Assembly: GCA_904419945.1 (NCBI GenBank)
Contig: CAJFTM010000048.1
Coordinates: forward strand, 1 to 64,000
Length of the DNA stretch: 64,000 nt
From: an uncultured Clostridia bacterium
GTDB taxonomy: Bacteria; Bacillota; Clostridia; Christensenellales; Borkfalkiaceae
Reading direction: 5' to 3'
Shown here: in pieces, positions 7,974 to 15,751 of the stretch
Layout: each line of letters starts with the position of its first letter
Position numbering within the stretch: position 1 is the stretch's first letter
Translations under genes and position numbers: made by a program
Notes under the pieces: generated by a model
The model's database searches: none
The model's input: only the letters and a program-made list of their open reading frames with translations
Told to the model about the DNA's origin: nothing

Positions 7974-8597
7974 ATGTTGACATACGGATTTCTGAAAAAG
8001 TTTATGGTTGCTGTTACGCAGATCTTGTTCCCGTTCAAACTGGTGAGGAAGGAAAAAGTGAAAGACGGCGCCTGCGTATTGGTGGGTAATCATTACCGCA
8101 TTTGGGATATCGTTCATATGGCGTGCACAACTAGAGAAAAGGTTCATTTTATCACGAAAAAAGAACTTTATAAAAATAAGTTTTTGGCACATTTATGCGA
8201 CATCGTGGAGGCGATTCCCGTCTCGCGTGACGGTCAAGATGCAAAAGCTGTTATGACCGCCCTGCGTTATTTAAAAAACGGCGACAAGATCTCTATGTTT
8301 CCCGAAGGGACGCGCAACCGCACGGATGAAGATCTGCTTCCATTGAAGGGCGGCGCTGCTATGTTTGCGATCAAAGCAAAGGCTCCCGTTTATCCGGTCA
8401 TGTGTCCGCATAAAACCCGCTTATTCCGTCGTACAAAGATCCTCGTCGGCGATCCCATCGATCTCTCTGCATTCTATGACCGCCGTCTGACCGCAGAAGA
8501 TTATGAGGAGGCTGAGGAGATTATCCGCGAAAAGATGCTCGAAACCAAGCGCACGGCGATCGAAATGTTTACTAAGAAAAAGAAGAAGCGACAATGA
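7974..8597 (+). CDS. plsC: 1-acyl-sn-glycerol-3-phosphate acyltransferase
   Basis: A 207-residue PlsC-family acyltransferase. The catalytic HX4D motif appears as NHYRIWD (about 40), and the substrate-binding motif as FPEGTRNR (about 105). The enzyme adds the second acyl chain in phospholipid synthesis at the cytoplasmic membrane. It starts 10 bp after the cmk fusion and its stop overlaps the next start (ATGA), so the three genes are co-translated. The C-terminus is strongly lysine-rich. Confidence 0.9.
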   Translation: MLTYGFLKKFMVAVTQILFPFKLVRKEKVKDGACVLVGNHYRIWDIVHMACTTREKVHFITKKELYKNKFLAHLCDIVEAIPVSRDGQDAKAVMTALRYLKNGDKISMFPEGTRNRTDEDLLPLKGGAAMFAIKAKAPVYPVMCPHKTRLFRRTKILVGDPIDLSAFYDRRLTAEDYEEAEEIIREKMLETKRTAIEMFTKKKKKRQ

Positions 8598-10699
8598 ATG
8601 TAACAGTTGCAAAGAGCAGCGGGTTCTGCAGCGGCGTGCAACATGCTGTCGACACCGCAATGCGGGTTGAGCCGGAAAATGTTTATCTTTTAGGTGAGCT
8701 GATCCATAATCCGTCTGTAACGGATGCTGTCCGTGCGCGCGGGATTATAACAGTAGAGTCAGTTGATGAAGTCCCTCAAGGCGCGACACTTATTTTACGT
8801 TCACATGGAGTCGGACGTCTTGTCTATGAAGCTTGCACACAAAAGGGGATCCGCATCATCGATTGCACTTGTCCGTTTGTCCGGCATACGCAGGAAATCG
8901 TGCGAAACAGCACTTCGATAGGAAAAACGGTTCTCGTAATCGGAGAAAAAACGCATCCGGAAGTGATCGGCCTGTGCGGCTGGGGGAACGGAAGGGTGCT
9001 TGTCTTGGAAGATGAAAACGCAGATTTAAGCAGTCTGCTCGGGCAAAAAATTGTTGTTGTGGCGCAAACGACTTGTTCGGAAGAAAAATTTAAAAAAATT
9101 CTTCAAAATATTGAAAAAGTTTGTGGAAAAACAGTTGAGATTTTCAAAACAATTTGTTATACTACTAAGGAGCGTCAGAAGGAAGCAGCAGCTCTTGCTG
9201 AACAGAACGATGCGATGATCGTGATCGGGGGGCTCAACAGCAGCAATACAAACAAGCTGTATGAGATCTGCCGAGAAAGATGCGCACATGTGTTTCGGCT
9301 TGCAGATGCGAGCGACTTTGAGTTTCAAAAAATCAAAAAATTTAAAAATGTAGGAATTGTGTCCGGGGCATCTACTCCGCACACGCAAACGCAGGAGGTT
9401 CTTTTTAAGATGGAAAACAATACAGAAGTGAAAGCAACGAACGAAATGGAAGAAGTCGTTGCACAGATGGATAACGGCCAGTCCAAATTAAAGAAAGGTC
9501 AGCTTGTGACAGCGATCATTTCTTCGGCATCCGACGAAGGTGTGGCTGTGTTGTTACCGTTCTTCAAAAAGGAAATCTTGCTGGAAAAAGACGAGATCGA
9601 GTGCGATGAGTATAAGCCGGAAGATTATGCCGCTAAAATCGGCGAGGAAATCGAAGTTATGGTCGTTTCGGCATCGAATCCCGTCCGCCTTTCGCAGAAA
9701 GCAATCGCTCAGCTGAAAGAGGAAGAGGAGAAGATCGAGTCGATCAGCAACGGCGAAGAATTTGACGTCATCTGCACCGGCTTCAACAAAGGCGGGCTTA
9801 CGGCTTCGATGGGGACTTATTCGGTTTTTGTCCCTGCTAAGGAGATCCGTATGGGCTATGTCAAAGAGCTTGAAAAATATGTTGGCAAAAAACTGCGTTT
9901 GAAAGCTCTTGAAATCAAAAAGTCGGAACGGAAAAAGGAAATCATCGCCTCGCAGCGCGTTATTCTCGAAGAGGAGAAAGCAGCTCGCGACGCAGCGAAA
10001 GCGGAACAGGAAGCGGAATTCTTTGCGAATATTCACGTCGGCGATGTCGTAGAAGGCAAAGTCGAACGTGCTACAAACTTCGGTGCGTTCGTTTCCGTCA
10101 ATGGGTTTGACTGTCTCGCGCATATCTCGGATCTGTCCTGGGCCGGTACAAAAAATGTTACCGACGTATTGGAGATCGGAAAGCGCTATCAGTTTAAGGT
10201 TTTGAAAGTAGACGCGGAAAATAAGAAGGTATCTATCGGTTATAAACAGTTACAGCCGCAGCCGTGGGATCTTGTCGCCGAAAAGTATAAGGAAGGAGAT
10301 GTCGTTCACGGTAAAGTTGTCCGCATCGTTCCGTTCGGCGCATTTGTAGAGGTAGAAAACGGTGTAGACGGGCTTGTGCATGTTTCGCAGATTTCTCACG
10401 AATGGCTCGAGAATCCGACTTCAGTCCTTTCTATCGGGGAGGAAATCGACGCAAAGATCCTTGTGCTTGATCCAGCGAACAAAAAAATGACTCTTTCGAT
10501 CAAAGCTCTTTTGCCTGAACCGGAAGTTACGAAAGTTCGTTCCCGTCGCGATGATGATAAGGACAAGGGCGAGCGCAGAGCTCGTAAGCCTCGTCAGCCG
10601 AGAGAGAATCGGGAAGAAGACGAATTCAGAGAATGGACGGAAGGCGGCGTTGGCGGTGCTTCCATTGCGGAAATGTTGCAAAACAAAAACAACGACTAA
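8594..10699 (+). CDS. ispH: Fusion: IspH (HMBPP reductase) - ribosomal protein S1
   Basis: A 701-residue fusion. Residues 1-275 are IspH, the last enzyme of the MEP isoprenoid pathway: the three [4Fe-4S] ligands are Cys12, Cys93 and Cys188, with His121 in THPE and the SGASTP segment. Residues about 300-660 carry four S1 RNA-binding repeats; the third and fourth are the most canonical (VEGKVERATNFGAFV and VHGKVVRIVPFGAFV). The tail is Arg/Lys rich. Such IspH-S1 fusions are known in Clostridia. The start overlaps the plsC stop by 4 bp. A strong terminator hairpin follows. Confidence 0.95.
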   Translation: MNVTVAKSSGFCSGVQHAVDTAMRVEPENVYLLGELIHNPSVTDAVRARGIITVESVDEVPQGATLILRSHGVGRLVYEACTQKGIRIIDCTCPFVRHTQEIVRNSTSIGKTVLVIGEKTHPEVIGLCGWGNGRVLVLEDENADLSSLLGQKIVVVAQTTCSEEKFKKILQNIEKVCGKTVEIFKTICYTTKERQKEAAALAEQNDAMIVIGGLNSSNTNKLYEICRERCAHVFRLADASDFEFQKIKKFKNVGIVSGASTPHTQTQEVLFKMENNTEVKATNEMEEVVAQMDNGQSKLKKGQLVTAIISSASDEGVAVLLPFFKKEILLEKDEIECDEYKPEDYAAKIGEEIEVMVVSASNPVRLSQKAIAQLKEEEEKIESISNGEEFDVICTGFNKGGLTASMGTYSVFVPAKEIRMGYVKELEKYVGKKLRLKALEIKKSERKKEIIASQRVILEEEKAARDAAKAEQEAEFFANIHVGDVVEGKVERATNFGAFVSVNGFDCLAHISDLSWAGTKNVTDVLEIGKRYQFKVLKVDAENKKVSIGYKQLQPQPWDLVAEKYKEGDVVHGKVVRIVPFGAFVEVENGVDGLVHVSQISHEWLENPTSVLSIGEEIDAKILVLDPANKKMTLSIKALLPEPEVTKVRSRRDDDKDKGERRARKPRQPRENREEDEFREWTEGGVGGASIAEMLQNKNND

Positions 10700-10712
10700 T
10701 GCATTAAAAAAG

Positions 10713-10736
10713 AAGCCCCGCGTTTGCGGGGCTTTT
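10713..10736 (+). terminator. Terminator hairpin between ispH-rpsA and htpG
   Basis: A perfect 9-bp GC-rich stem AAGCCCCGC/GCGGGGCTT with a GTTT loop, ending in TTTT (10733-10736). It ends 8 bp before the htpG ribosome site. Confidence 0.85.
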
Positions 10737-10756
10737 CAATATTCGGAGGTGTTAAT

Positions 10757-12643
10757 ATGGCTAAACAAGGGAATATTCGTATTTCTAGCGAAAACATGAT
10801 GCCGATCATCAAAAAATGGCTTTATTCTGACAAAGACATTTTTTTGCGTGAGATCGTAGCGAATGCAGTCGATGCGATCACAAAATTTAAAAAACTTGCA
10901 GACCTCGGTGAAGCTGCCGCGGATGATCAAGAATATAATGTCAAGATCGCCATTGATAAAGAGGCAGGCACATTGACTGTCGAAGATAACGGCATTGGCA
11001 TGACGGAAGAAGAGGTCGAAAAATACATCACGCAGATCGCTTTTTCCGGCGCTGCGGATTTTTTGGAAAAATACGAAAAGGCGGGCGGCGAAGGTATTAT
11101 CGGCCACTTCGGGCTTGGTTTTTATTCCGCTTATATGGTCTCTGAAAATATCGAGATCTTTACGAAATCTTACCGCGAAAATGCCGTTGGCGTGCATTGG
11201 GAATCGGACGGCGAGAGCACCTATACGATAGAGGAATGTGACTTGGCAAATCGCGGCACGCGTATTGTCATGCACATCGCTAAAGATGAAAAGGAATTTT
11301 TGGAAGAAGGCGTTATCCGTTCTCTTATTGAAAAATATTGCGCCTTTATGCCATATCCGATTTATCTAAACTTTACCGGTAAAGATGATAAAGCATTGAA
11401 TGATACGCAACCTCTTTACTTAAAGGCGCCCAAAGATTGTACAGAAGAAGAATATAAAGATTTTTATCGAAAGACATTCCACGACTATCATGATCCTCTT
11501 TTTTGGATTCATCTGAATATGGACTATCCTTTTCGCTTAAAGGGGATCCTGTATTTCCCGAAAGTGAAGAGTAAGGTCGAGCTGGAACGCGGAAAAGTCA
11601 AATTATATTGCAATCAAGTTTTCATTGCCGATAACATTAAAGAGGTAATCCCCGAGTATCTGCTCCTTTTAAACGGTGTGATCGATTGCCCGGATATTCC
11701 TTTAAACGTTTCGCGCAGCTTCTTGCAAAACGATCGGCAAGTTCAGAAAATTTCTAAACATATCACGAAGAAAGTTTCCGATAAATTGACCGGACTCTAT
11801 AAAACTGACCGGGAAAAATTTGAAGCTTGCTGGAATGACATCTCTGTCTTTGTTAAATTGGGCTACATAAAGGATGAAGATTTTTACAGCCGCGTTAAAG
11901 ACTGCATTATTTATAAGGATCTGAACGGAAAATACTGCACGCTTGCCGAATTTGTGAATGGCGAGACAACGCCTATAACAAAACCTGTAAAAGAAAACGC
12001 TGAGGAAGAAGCTGCAGAAAAAAGAGAGGATTCCGAGGCGAATCATGACGAGGCGAAGGAGCCAACCACTATCTACTATATTTCTGATGAAGTCGGACAG
12101 GCGCAGTACATCCATTTGTTCCGCGAATCCGGATTAAATGCCATCATCTGCGATACGTTCATCGATCCACATTTTCTGAGTTATCTCGAGTTTAAAGAAT
12201 CCGGCAAATATCGTTTCTTGCGTATTGATGCTGACATCGATGCTGCATTGAAAGAAGGCACTACTGATGCTGAAACAAATAAAGCACTCACTGAAGCCTT
12301 TCGAGCATCTCTCAATAATACAACGATTTCTGTCAAAGCAGAAATGCTTAAAAGCACCGAGATTCCAGCTATTATCAATGTTTCCGAGATGTCTCGCAGA
12401 TTCGGTGAAATGAACGCCTTTTACGGCCTTGCAGGGGCCAATGCTGACCGCGACATGACTTTAATCATCAATACGGCAAATCCTGTTATACAGGCATTTA
12501 TGGGCTTAGAAGACGAAAAGAAAAAATTTGTTGCCAATCAGGTCTATTATCTCGCTATGCTTTCTTATAAAAAACTCAGCCCTGAGGAAATGAAAGCATT
12601 TTCTGACAACAGTGTCACATTGCTCCGAGAATGGATTCGTTAA
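10757..12643 (+). CDS. htpG: Molecular chaperone HtpG (Hsp90)
   Basis: A 628-residue bacterial Hsp90. The GHKL ATPase domain shows NAVDA (36-40), DNGIGM (77-82) and the lid motif GHFGLGF (116-122); middle and C-terminal dimerisation domains follow. An acidic Glu/Ala-rich linker sits near 410-435. The ATG at 10757 is chosen because GGAGGT ends 6 bp upstream; an earlier in-frame ATG at 10724 lies inside the preceding terminator. The 57-bp gap to the upstream gene is mostly terminator, so transcription depends on readthrough or on a promoter within the S1 coding region. No heat-shock operator such as CIRCE is visible upstream. Confidence 0.95.
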   Translation: MAKQGNIRISSENMMPIIKKWLYSDKDIFLREIVANAVDAITKFKKLADLGEAAADDQEYNVKIAIDKEAGTLTVEDNGIGMTEEEVEKYITQIAFSGAADFLEKYEKAGGEGIIGHFGLGFYSAYMVSENIEIFTKSYRENAVGVHWESDGESTYTIEECDLANRGTRIVMHIAKDEKEFLEEGVIRSLIEKYCAFMPYPIYLNFTGKDDKALNDTQPLYLKAPKDCTEEEYKDFYRKTFHDYHDPLFWIHLNMDYPFRLKGILYFPKVKSKVELERGKVKLYCNQVFIADNIKEVIPEYLLLLNGVIDCPDIPLNVSRSFLQNDRQVQKISKHITKKVSDKLTGLYKTDREKFEACWNDISVFVKLGYIKDEDFYSRVKDCIIYKDLNGKYCTLAEFVNGETTPITKPVKENAEEEAAEKREDSEANHDEAKEPTTIYYISDEVGQAQYIHLFRESGLNAIICDTFIDPHFLSYLEFKESGKYRFLRIDADIDAALKEGTTDAETNKALTEAFRASLNNTTISVKAEMLKSTEIPAIINVSEMSRRFGEMNAFYGLAGANADRDMTLIINTANPVIQAFMGLEDEKKKFVANQVYYLAMLSYKKLSPEEMKAFSDNSVTLLREWIR

Positions 12644-12659
12644 AGTTAATTATAAAAAA

Positions 12660-12696
12660 GATGGAGGCCGGTTCTTTAGAGCCGGCCTCCATCTTT
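12660..12696. terminator. Bidirectional terminator after htpG
   Basis: A 15-bp stem (12660-12674 with 12679-12693, one G-U) with a TTTA loop. On the plus strand it is followed by TTT; on the minus strand by a T6 run (12659-12654), so it is the stronger terminator for transcripts arriving from the hflX side. Confidence 0.8.
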
Positions 12697-12737
12697 AGCA
12701 GGTAAGCGCTAAAAAAGAAGAAACAAAAATATTAAAA

Positions 12738-12920
12738 GAGGAGCGAAGTTACAGGCGAAGGTAAAGTAACTACAGAAGACCCGTTAACGGGTCACAAGCA
12801 ACCAATACGTGGCAGGGGACATCACCTATTGCGACTTGCGCAGACAAGTAGCAAACAGGCTAACTGCCCGAAAATGGAAGCCCACAGGCAAAGTCTGTGG
12901 GCTTCCATTCCATTTTAACA
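12738..12920 (+). ncRNA. Candidate structured non-coding RNA (class undetermined)
   Basis: No convincing protein is encoded between htpG and hflX, yet the stretch is GC-richer than typical spacers and full of local pairings: GTTAC/GTAAC (12749-12772), the 16-bp palindrome GACCCGTTAACGGGTC, a GGCAG/CTGCC pair enclosing about 50 nt, and an inner ACTTG/CAAGT hairpin. It ends in a strong terminator-like hairpin. Size (about 180 nt) fits an abundant small RNA of Clostridia; raiA RNA and 6S RNA are possibilities I could not test. No clear promoter is visible on either strand, so the strand is inferred from the 3' hairpin. Confidence 0.45.
12873..12916 (+). terminator. Terminator at the end of the candidate RNA
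   Basis: A perfect 15-bp stem (12873-12887 with 12895-12909) around a 7-nt loop, then CCATTTTAAC. On the minus strand the same stem is followed by TTTTCGG, so it may also stop hflX transcripts, which end at 12951. Confidence 0.75.
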
Positions 12921-12950
12921 AAGTCTCCGTTTCTGTTTATACGGTTGATT

Positions 12951-14198
12951 TCAATTTTCGTCGTAAAAAGTTACAAACTTTTTTAAATAAATCTGCGGAA
13001 TGCGAACAGTCAATTGAACGCAGTCATCCAAATAGCGAAAACCATATTCCGTTGCATATTTTTTAATACGGGTATATTCGCTCATACGTGTATATGGAAT
13101 ACGCAGACGCCGAACGACAAGTTCCGATGAAAAACGTGCTAAAATCTCTTTCTTTAAACGCTCGATCCCGACACCTTGCTTGGCAGAAATAAAAATCGCA
13201 TCATGGGGGTAATCTTCGAACGATTCGATCGTTTCACACTTATTCATGACGACAAGATGAGGAACCCTACAGTTTAATTTTTCCAATGTTTCCAATGTTG
13301 TTTCATATTGCATATTAAAATCAGATGTTGCATCGCAAACAATCAATACCAAATCACAATATAGTGCACTTTCTAGCGTGGAATGAAAGGCTGAAATTAA
13401 ATTATGGGGCAATTCACGCAAAAAACCAACTGTATCCGTCAACATGAAATCGATGCCCTCGATCGTGAACTTGCGTGTCGTAGGATCTAATGTTGCAAAT
13501 AATCGATCTTCAGCGAGTACGTTTGCCCCCGTCAGGAAATTGAGGAGGGTTGATTTACCAGTATTTGTATACCCAACTAAGGCAATACGGCGTACAGCTT
13601 CTTTCTCTCTGCGTGCATTGATTAGGTCACGACTATTTTTCATCGCCTCTAATCGCTCTTTTAAGTAAGAAATTCGCATACGAATACGACGACGATCTGT
13701 TTCTAACTTTGTTTCCCCTGGCCCACGCGTTCCGATCCCGCCGCCAAGTCGTGAAAGTGCCTCACCCTTTCCCTTGAGTCTCGGATACAAATATTGTAAC
13801 TGCGCGAGTTCGACTTGTAATTTACCTTCACTGCTTTTTGCATTGCGTGCAAAGATCTCTAAGATAAGCGTAGTGCGATCGATTACCTTTTTATTGTCTA
13901 GGGCAGCGGAGATGTTTAATGTCTGTGAAGGTGATAATTCACCATTAAAGAGAATTGTTACATCCAACCCATTCAAACGGGAGCGCAGTTCTTGCAATTT
14001 ACCGGCGCCGATCACCGTTGCCGGATTTATTTCACGAACCTTTTGAAAAATTGTTCCGGCATAAAGAGCACCGGCGCTATTGATCAAAGAAATCGCTTCA
14101 TCCCGCAAAGCGGTGGCATGATTGTCACTGAAATCCGGTTGCAAGATGTATATCTTTTCCTTTAATCCGTAAGAATCAATATTTTCTCGAATTCCCAT
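12951..14198 (-). CDS. hflX: Ribosome-associated GTPase HflX
   Basis: A 415-residue HflX GTPase, which in other bacteria splits stalled ribosomes after stress. The N-terminal domain carries the family signature RLGGGIGTRGPGETKLE (150-166). The G domain shows G1 GYTNTGKST (209-217), switch TLDPTTR (236-242) and G3 DTVG (255-258). The G4 motif reads NKCE (319-322), not NKxD: the guanine-specificity Asp is Glu, which may alter nucleotide preference. No good Shine-Dalgarno precedes the ATG, and the 24-bp motif copy B lies just upstream. Transcribed convergently with htpG. Confidence 0.94.
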   Translation of the reverse strand: MGIRENIDSYGLKEKIYILQPDFSDNHATALRDEAISLINSAGALYAGTIFQKVREINPATVIGAGKLQELRSRLNGLDVTILFNGELSPSQTLNISAALDNKKVIDRTTLILEIFARNAKSSEGKLQVELAQLQYLYPRLKGKGEALSRLGGGIGTRGPGETKLETDRRRIRMRISYLKERLEAMKNSRDLINARREKEAVRRIALVGYTNTGKSTLLNFLTGANVLAEDRLFATLDPTTRKFTIEGIDFMLTDTVGFLRELPHNLISAFHSTLESALYCDLVLIVCDATSDFNMQYETTLETLEKLNCRVPHLVVMNKCETIESFEDYPHDAIFISAKQGVGIERLKKEILARFSSELVVRRLRIPYTRMSEYTRIKKYATEYGFRYLDDCVQLTVRIPQIYLKKFVTFYDEN

Positions 14199-14206
14199 TT
14201 TTACAG

Positions 14207-14230
14207 AGTACTATGTTTAATATAAATTGA
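14207..14230 (+). promoter_or_regulatory. Intergenic 24-bp motif, copy B
   Basis: A 24-mer beginning AGTACTATGTTTAATATAAA; its left half is identical to copy C. It fills most of the 37-bp gap between the xerS-like stop (14236) and the hflX start (14198), both on the minus strand. Confidence 0.55.
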
Positions 14231-14235
14231 TAAAA

Positions 14236-15288
14236 TTAATCACTTTTGGGAGGTTCGCGCAATTTTACTTTGTCCGCCACATTGCGTCGAATATCCTCAC
14301 TGATTGCAGCATAGTGCTTTCTTGTTGTATTAACATCCTTATGCCCAAGAACATCAGCAACAACATAAATATCTTTTGTCTCGCGATATAATTGCGTCCC
14401 GTAAGTGCTGCGCAATTTGTGGGGGGAAATTTTTTTTAACGGCGAAACGATACGGCTATATTTTTTAACTAAATTTTCAACAGCACGAATACTGATTCTG
14501 TGCATTTTAATTGACAAAAACAGGGCGTGTTCATTCTCCGGAGTATTTTTATCTTCTTCCTTATAAGCTAAATATTGTGCCAAAGCATCAGCAACTTCTT
14601 CGGAAAAGTAGAGGATCGCTTGATTTCCGCCTTTCCTTATAACTTTAAAACTATTCGTTGTAAAGTCTATATCTTCATTATTCAATCCAACCAGTTCACT
14701 GATACGAATCCCTGTCCCCAAAAACAGCGTAAGAATAGCAACATCTCGAATGCGCGTTTTTTCATGAAAAGCACGCTGATGATTGCTCATTCCGCTGCCA
14801 GTCTCGGCACAATTAAGGAGATCAGCAACTTCATTTGCCTCTAAGCGAATGATTTCTTTTTCATGCAATTTTGGCATGGAAACTTTAGCGGCATTATCGA
14901 CACTAATTTGATCTTTCCGGAAAAAGTACTTAAATAACGCTCGAACCGTTGATAATTTTCTGGCTTTTGCTCGTTCGTTGCAAGTTTCGTAGGTTCCTCG
15001 GAACTCATAGTGGGTTAAATAGCTCAAAAATCGTTCAATGTCATGGCTTGAAACTGTTTCAAGATCACTTAAAGTGATTGCTCGAACATTTTTGCCATTT
15101 AAGCACTTTTTGGAAAGAAAATCAAAAAAAATACGCAAATCGTAAGCGTAATTAAGGCGCGTCAGTGTGCTCGTTTGGTTTTCAATGCCTAAAAAATAAT
15201 CCTCAACAAACGGCGGCAAATCACTTTTTAAAGCCTCGATGCGTTCTAAATTCTTAATATTCCGTTTTTGATAAAAGGTCTCAGCCAT
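14236..15288 (-). CDS. XerS-like tyrosine recombinase
   Basis: A 350-residue site-specific recombinase with an N-terminal SAM-like core-binding domain (about 25-130) and a catalytic domain (about 150-345). The catalytic set is complete: Arg195, Lys219, His290, Arg293, His316 and nucleophile Tyr326. The length and long N-terminal segment match single-protein XerS recombinases (about 356 residues) more than XerC/XerD (about 300). A role in chromosome dimer resolution at dif is plausible, but an element-borne integrase cannot be excluded. The second ATG (15288) is chosen because the promoter predicts transcription starting exactly on its A; the earlier ATG at 15306 lies upstream of that start. 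Confidence 0.82.
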   Translation of the reverse strand: MAETFYQKRNIKNLERIEALKSDLPPFVEDYFLGIENQTSTLTRLNYAYDLRIFFDFLSKKCLNGKNVRAITLSDLETVSSHDIERFLSYLTHYEFRGTYETCNERAKARKLSTVRALFKYFFRKDQISVDNAAKVSMPKLHEKEIIRLEANEVADLLNCAETGSGMSNHQRAFHEKTRIRDVAILTLFLGTGIRISELVGLNNEDIDFTTNSFKVIRKGGNQAILYFSEEVADALAQYLAYKEEDKNTPENEHALFLSIKMHRISIRAVENLVKKYSRIVSPLKKISPHKLRSTYGTQLYRETKDIYVVADVLGHKDVNTTRKHYAAISEDIRRNVADKVKLREPPKSD

Positions 15289-15294
15289 ACCGAT

Positions 15295-15323
15295 ATTATA
15301 ACGCAATGCTCGAAAAAAAGCAA
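15295..15323 (-). promoter_or_regulatory. Promoter of the xerS-like gene, apparently leaderless
   Basis: On the minus strand TTGCTT (15323-15318), 17 bp, TATAAT (15300-15295), then six bases and ATG. If initiation is at the usual distance from the -10, +1 is the A of the start codon at 15288. No Shine-Dalgarno precedes this ATG. Confidence 0.7.
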
Positions 15324-15422
15324 TGGTTTAAAAAATTTACTTAAAGAGAAACGCTAAGAAAAATTTTGAGGTAGTGGATAACGCAAGCATGTTTGTTGCT
15401 TTAGTAGTGGAGAAACAAGACG

Positions 15423-15482
15423 CACCAAACACTGCGTAAAACGCGACTTTTACGCAGTGTTTGGTGTATTTTTCGCAGTGTT
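15423..15482. repeat. 19-bp palindrome with three AACACTGCG/CGCAGTGTT copies
   Basis: Arms 15423-15441 and 15448-15466 pair perfectly over 19 bp around a 6-nt loop, followed on + by TATTTTT. The core 9-mer AACACTGCG is at 15428-15436, its complement at 15453-15461, and a third copy in the same orientation as the second at 15474-15482, exactly 21 bp further. It may be a terminator for the protease operon (minus strand, T-rich beyond), but the extra spaced copy suggests a protein-binding or recombination site. The flanks, 15324-15422 and 15483-15535, hold nothing recognisable. Confidence 0.6.
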
Positions 15483-15535
15483 CGCGTCAAATAAAAAATT
15501 TACGAGTGGCGGCCTTCGCTGGAGATTTATTTTTT

Positions 15536-15751
15536 ATGATTCGTTTTTATGTTAAGGTTCTCAAGGCTCGGCAGTCTGGCAATGCGTATGCTCAGCTGTT
15601 CGTTGGTCTCGGTTATCGCGTCGTGCGTCTCGACAAAAATTGCAGTTTTTACGACTTGATTCCTGAGCTTTGCGGGTATCGTGATTTGGACGATCTCTTG
15701 GAAGCTCATCCTGTCGATGACGTCATCACGCTTGCCGAATTTATAAAATAA
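15536..15751 (+). CDS. Small protein of unknown function (71 aa)
   Basis: A 71-residue ORF on the strand opposite its neighbours. The ATG at 15536 has GGAG 11 bp upstream; an in-frame ATG at 15461 lies inside the palindrome and is unlikely. Composition looks protein-like: a basic beta-rich start (MIRFYVKVLKARQSGN), then YAQLFVGLGYR and an acidic C-terminal part that could be a short helical domain. I do not recognise a family with confidence; it resembles small proteins seen on mobile single-stranded DNA elements, but that is an impression only. It overlaps the 3' end of the protease gene by 11 bp. Confidence 0.5.
   Translation: MIRFYVKVLKARQSGNAYAQLFVGLGYRVVRLDKNCSFYDLIPELCGYRDLDDLLEAHPVDDVITLAEFIK

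Noticed and set aside
12809-13066. 85-codon + ORF across the htpG-hflX spacer
   Set aside because: It runs through the candidate RNA, a terminator hairpin and the hflX 3' end, has no ribosome site and an implausible composition.
14236-15288. Reading the recombinase as a phage or ICE integrase
   Set aside because: No excisionase, relaxase or phage genes flank it, and its length and layout fit XerS better; kept only as an alternative.
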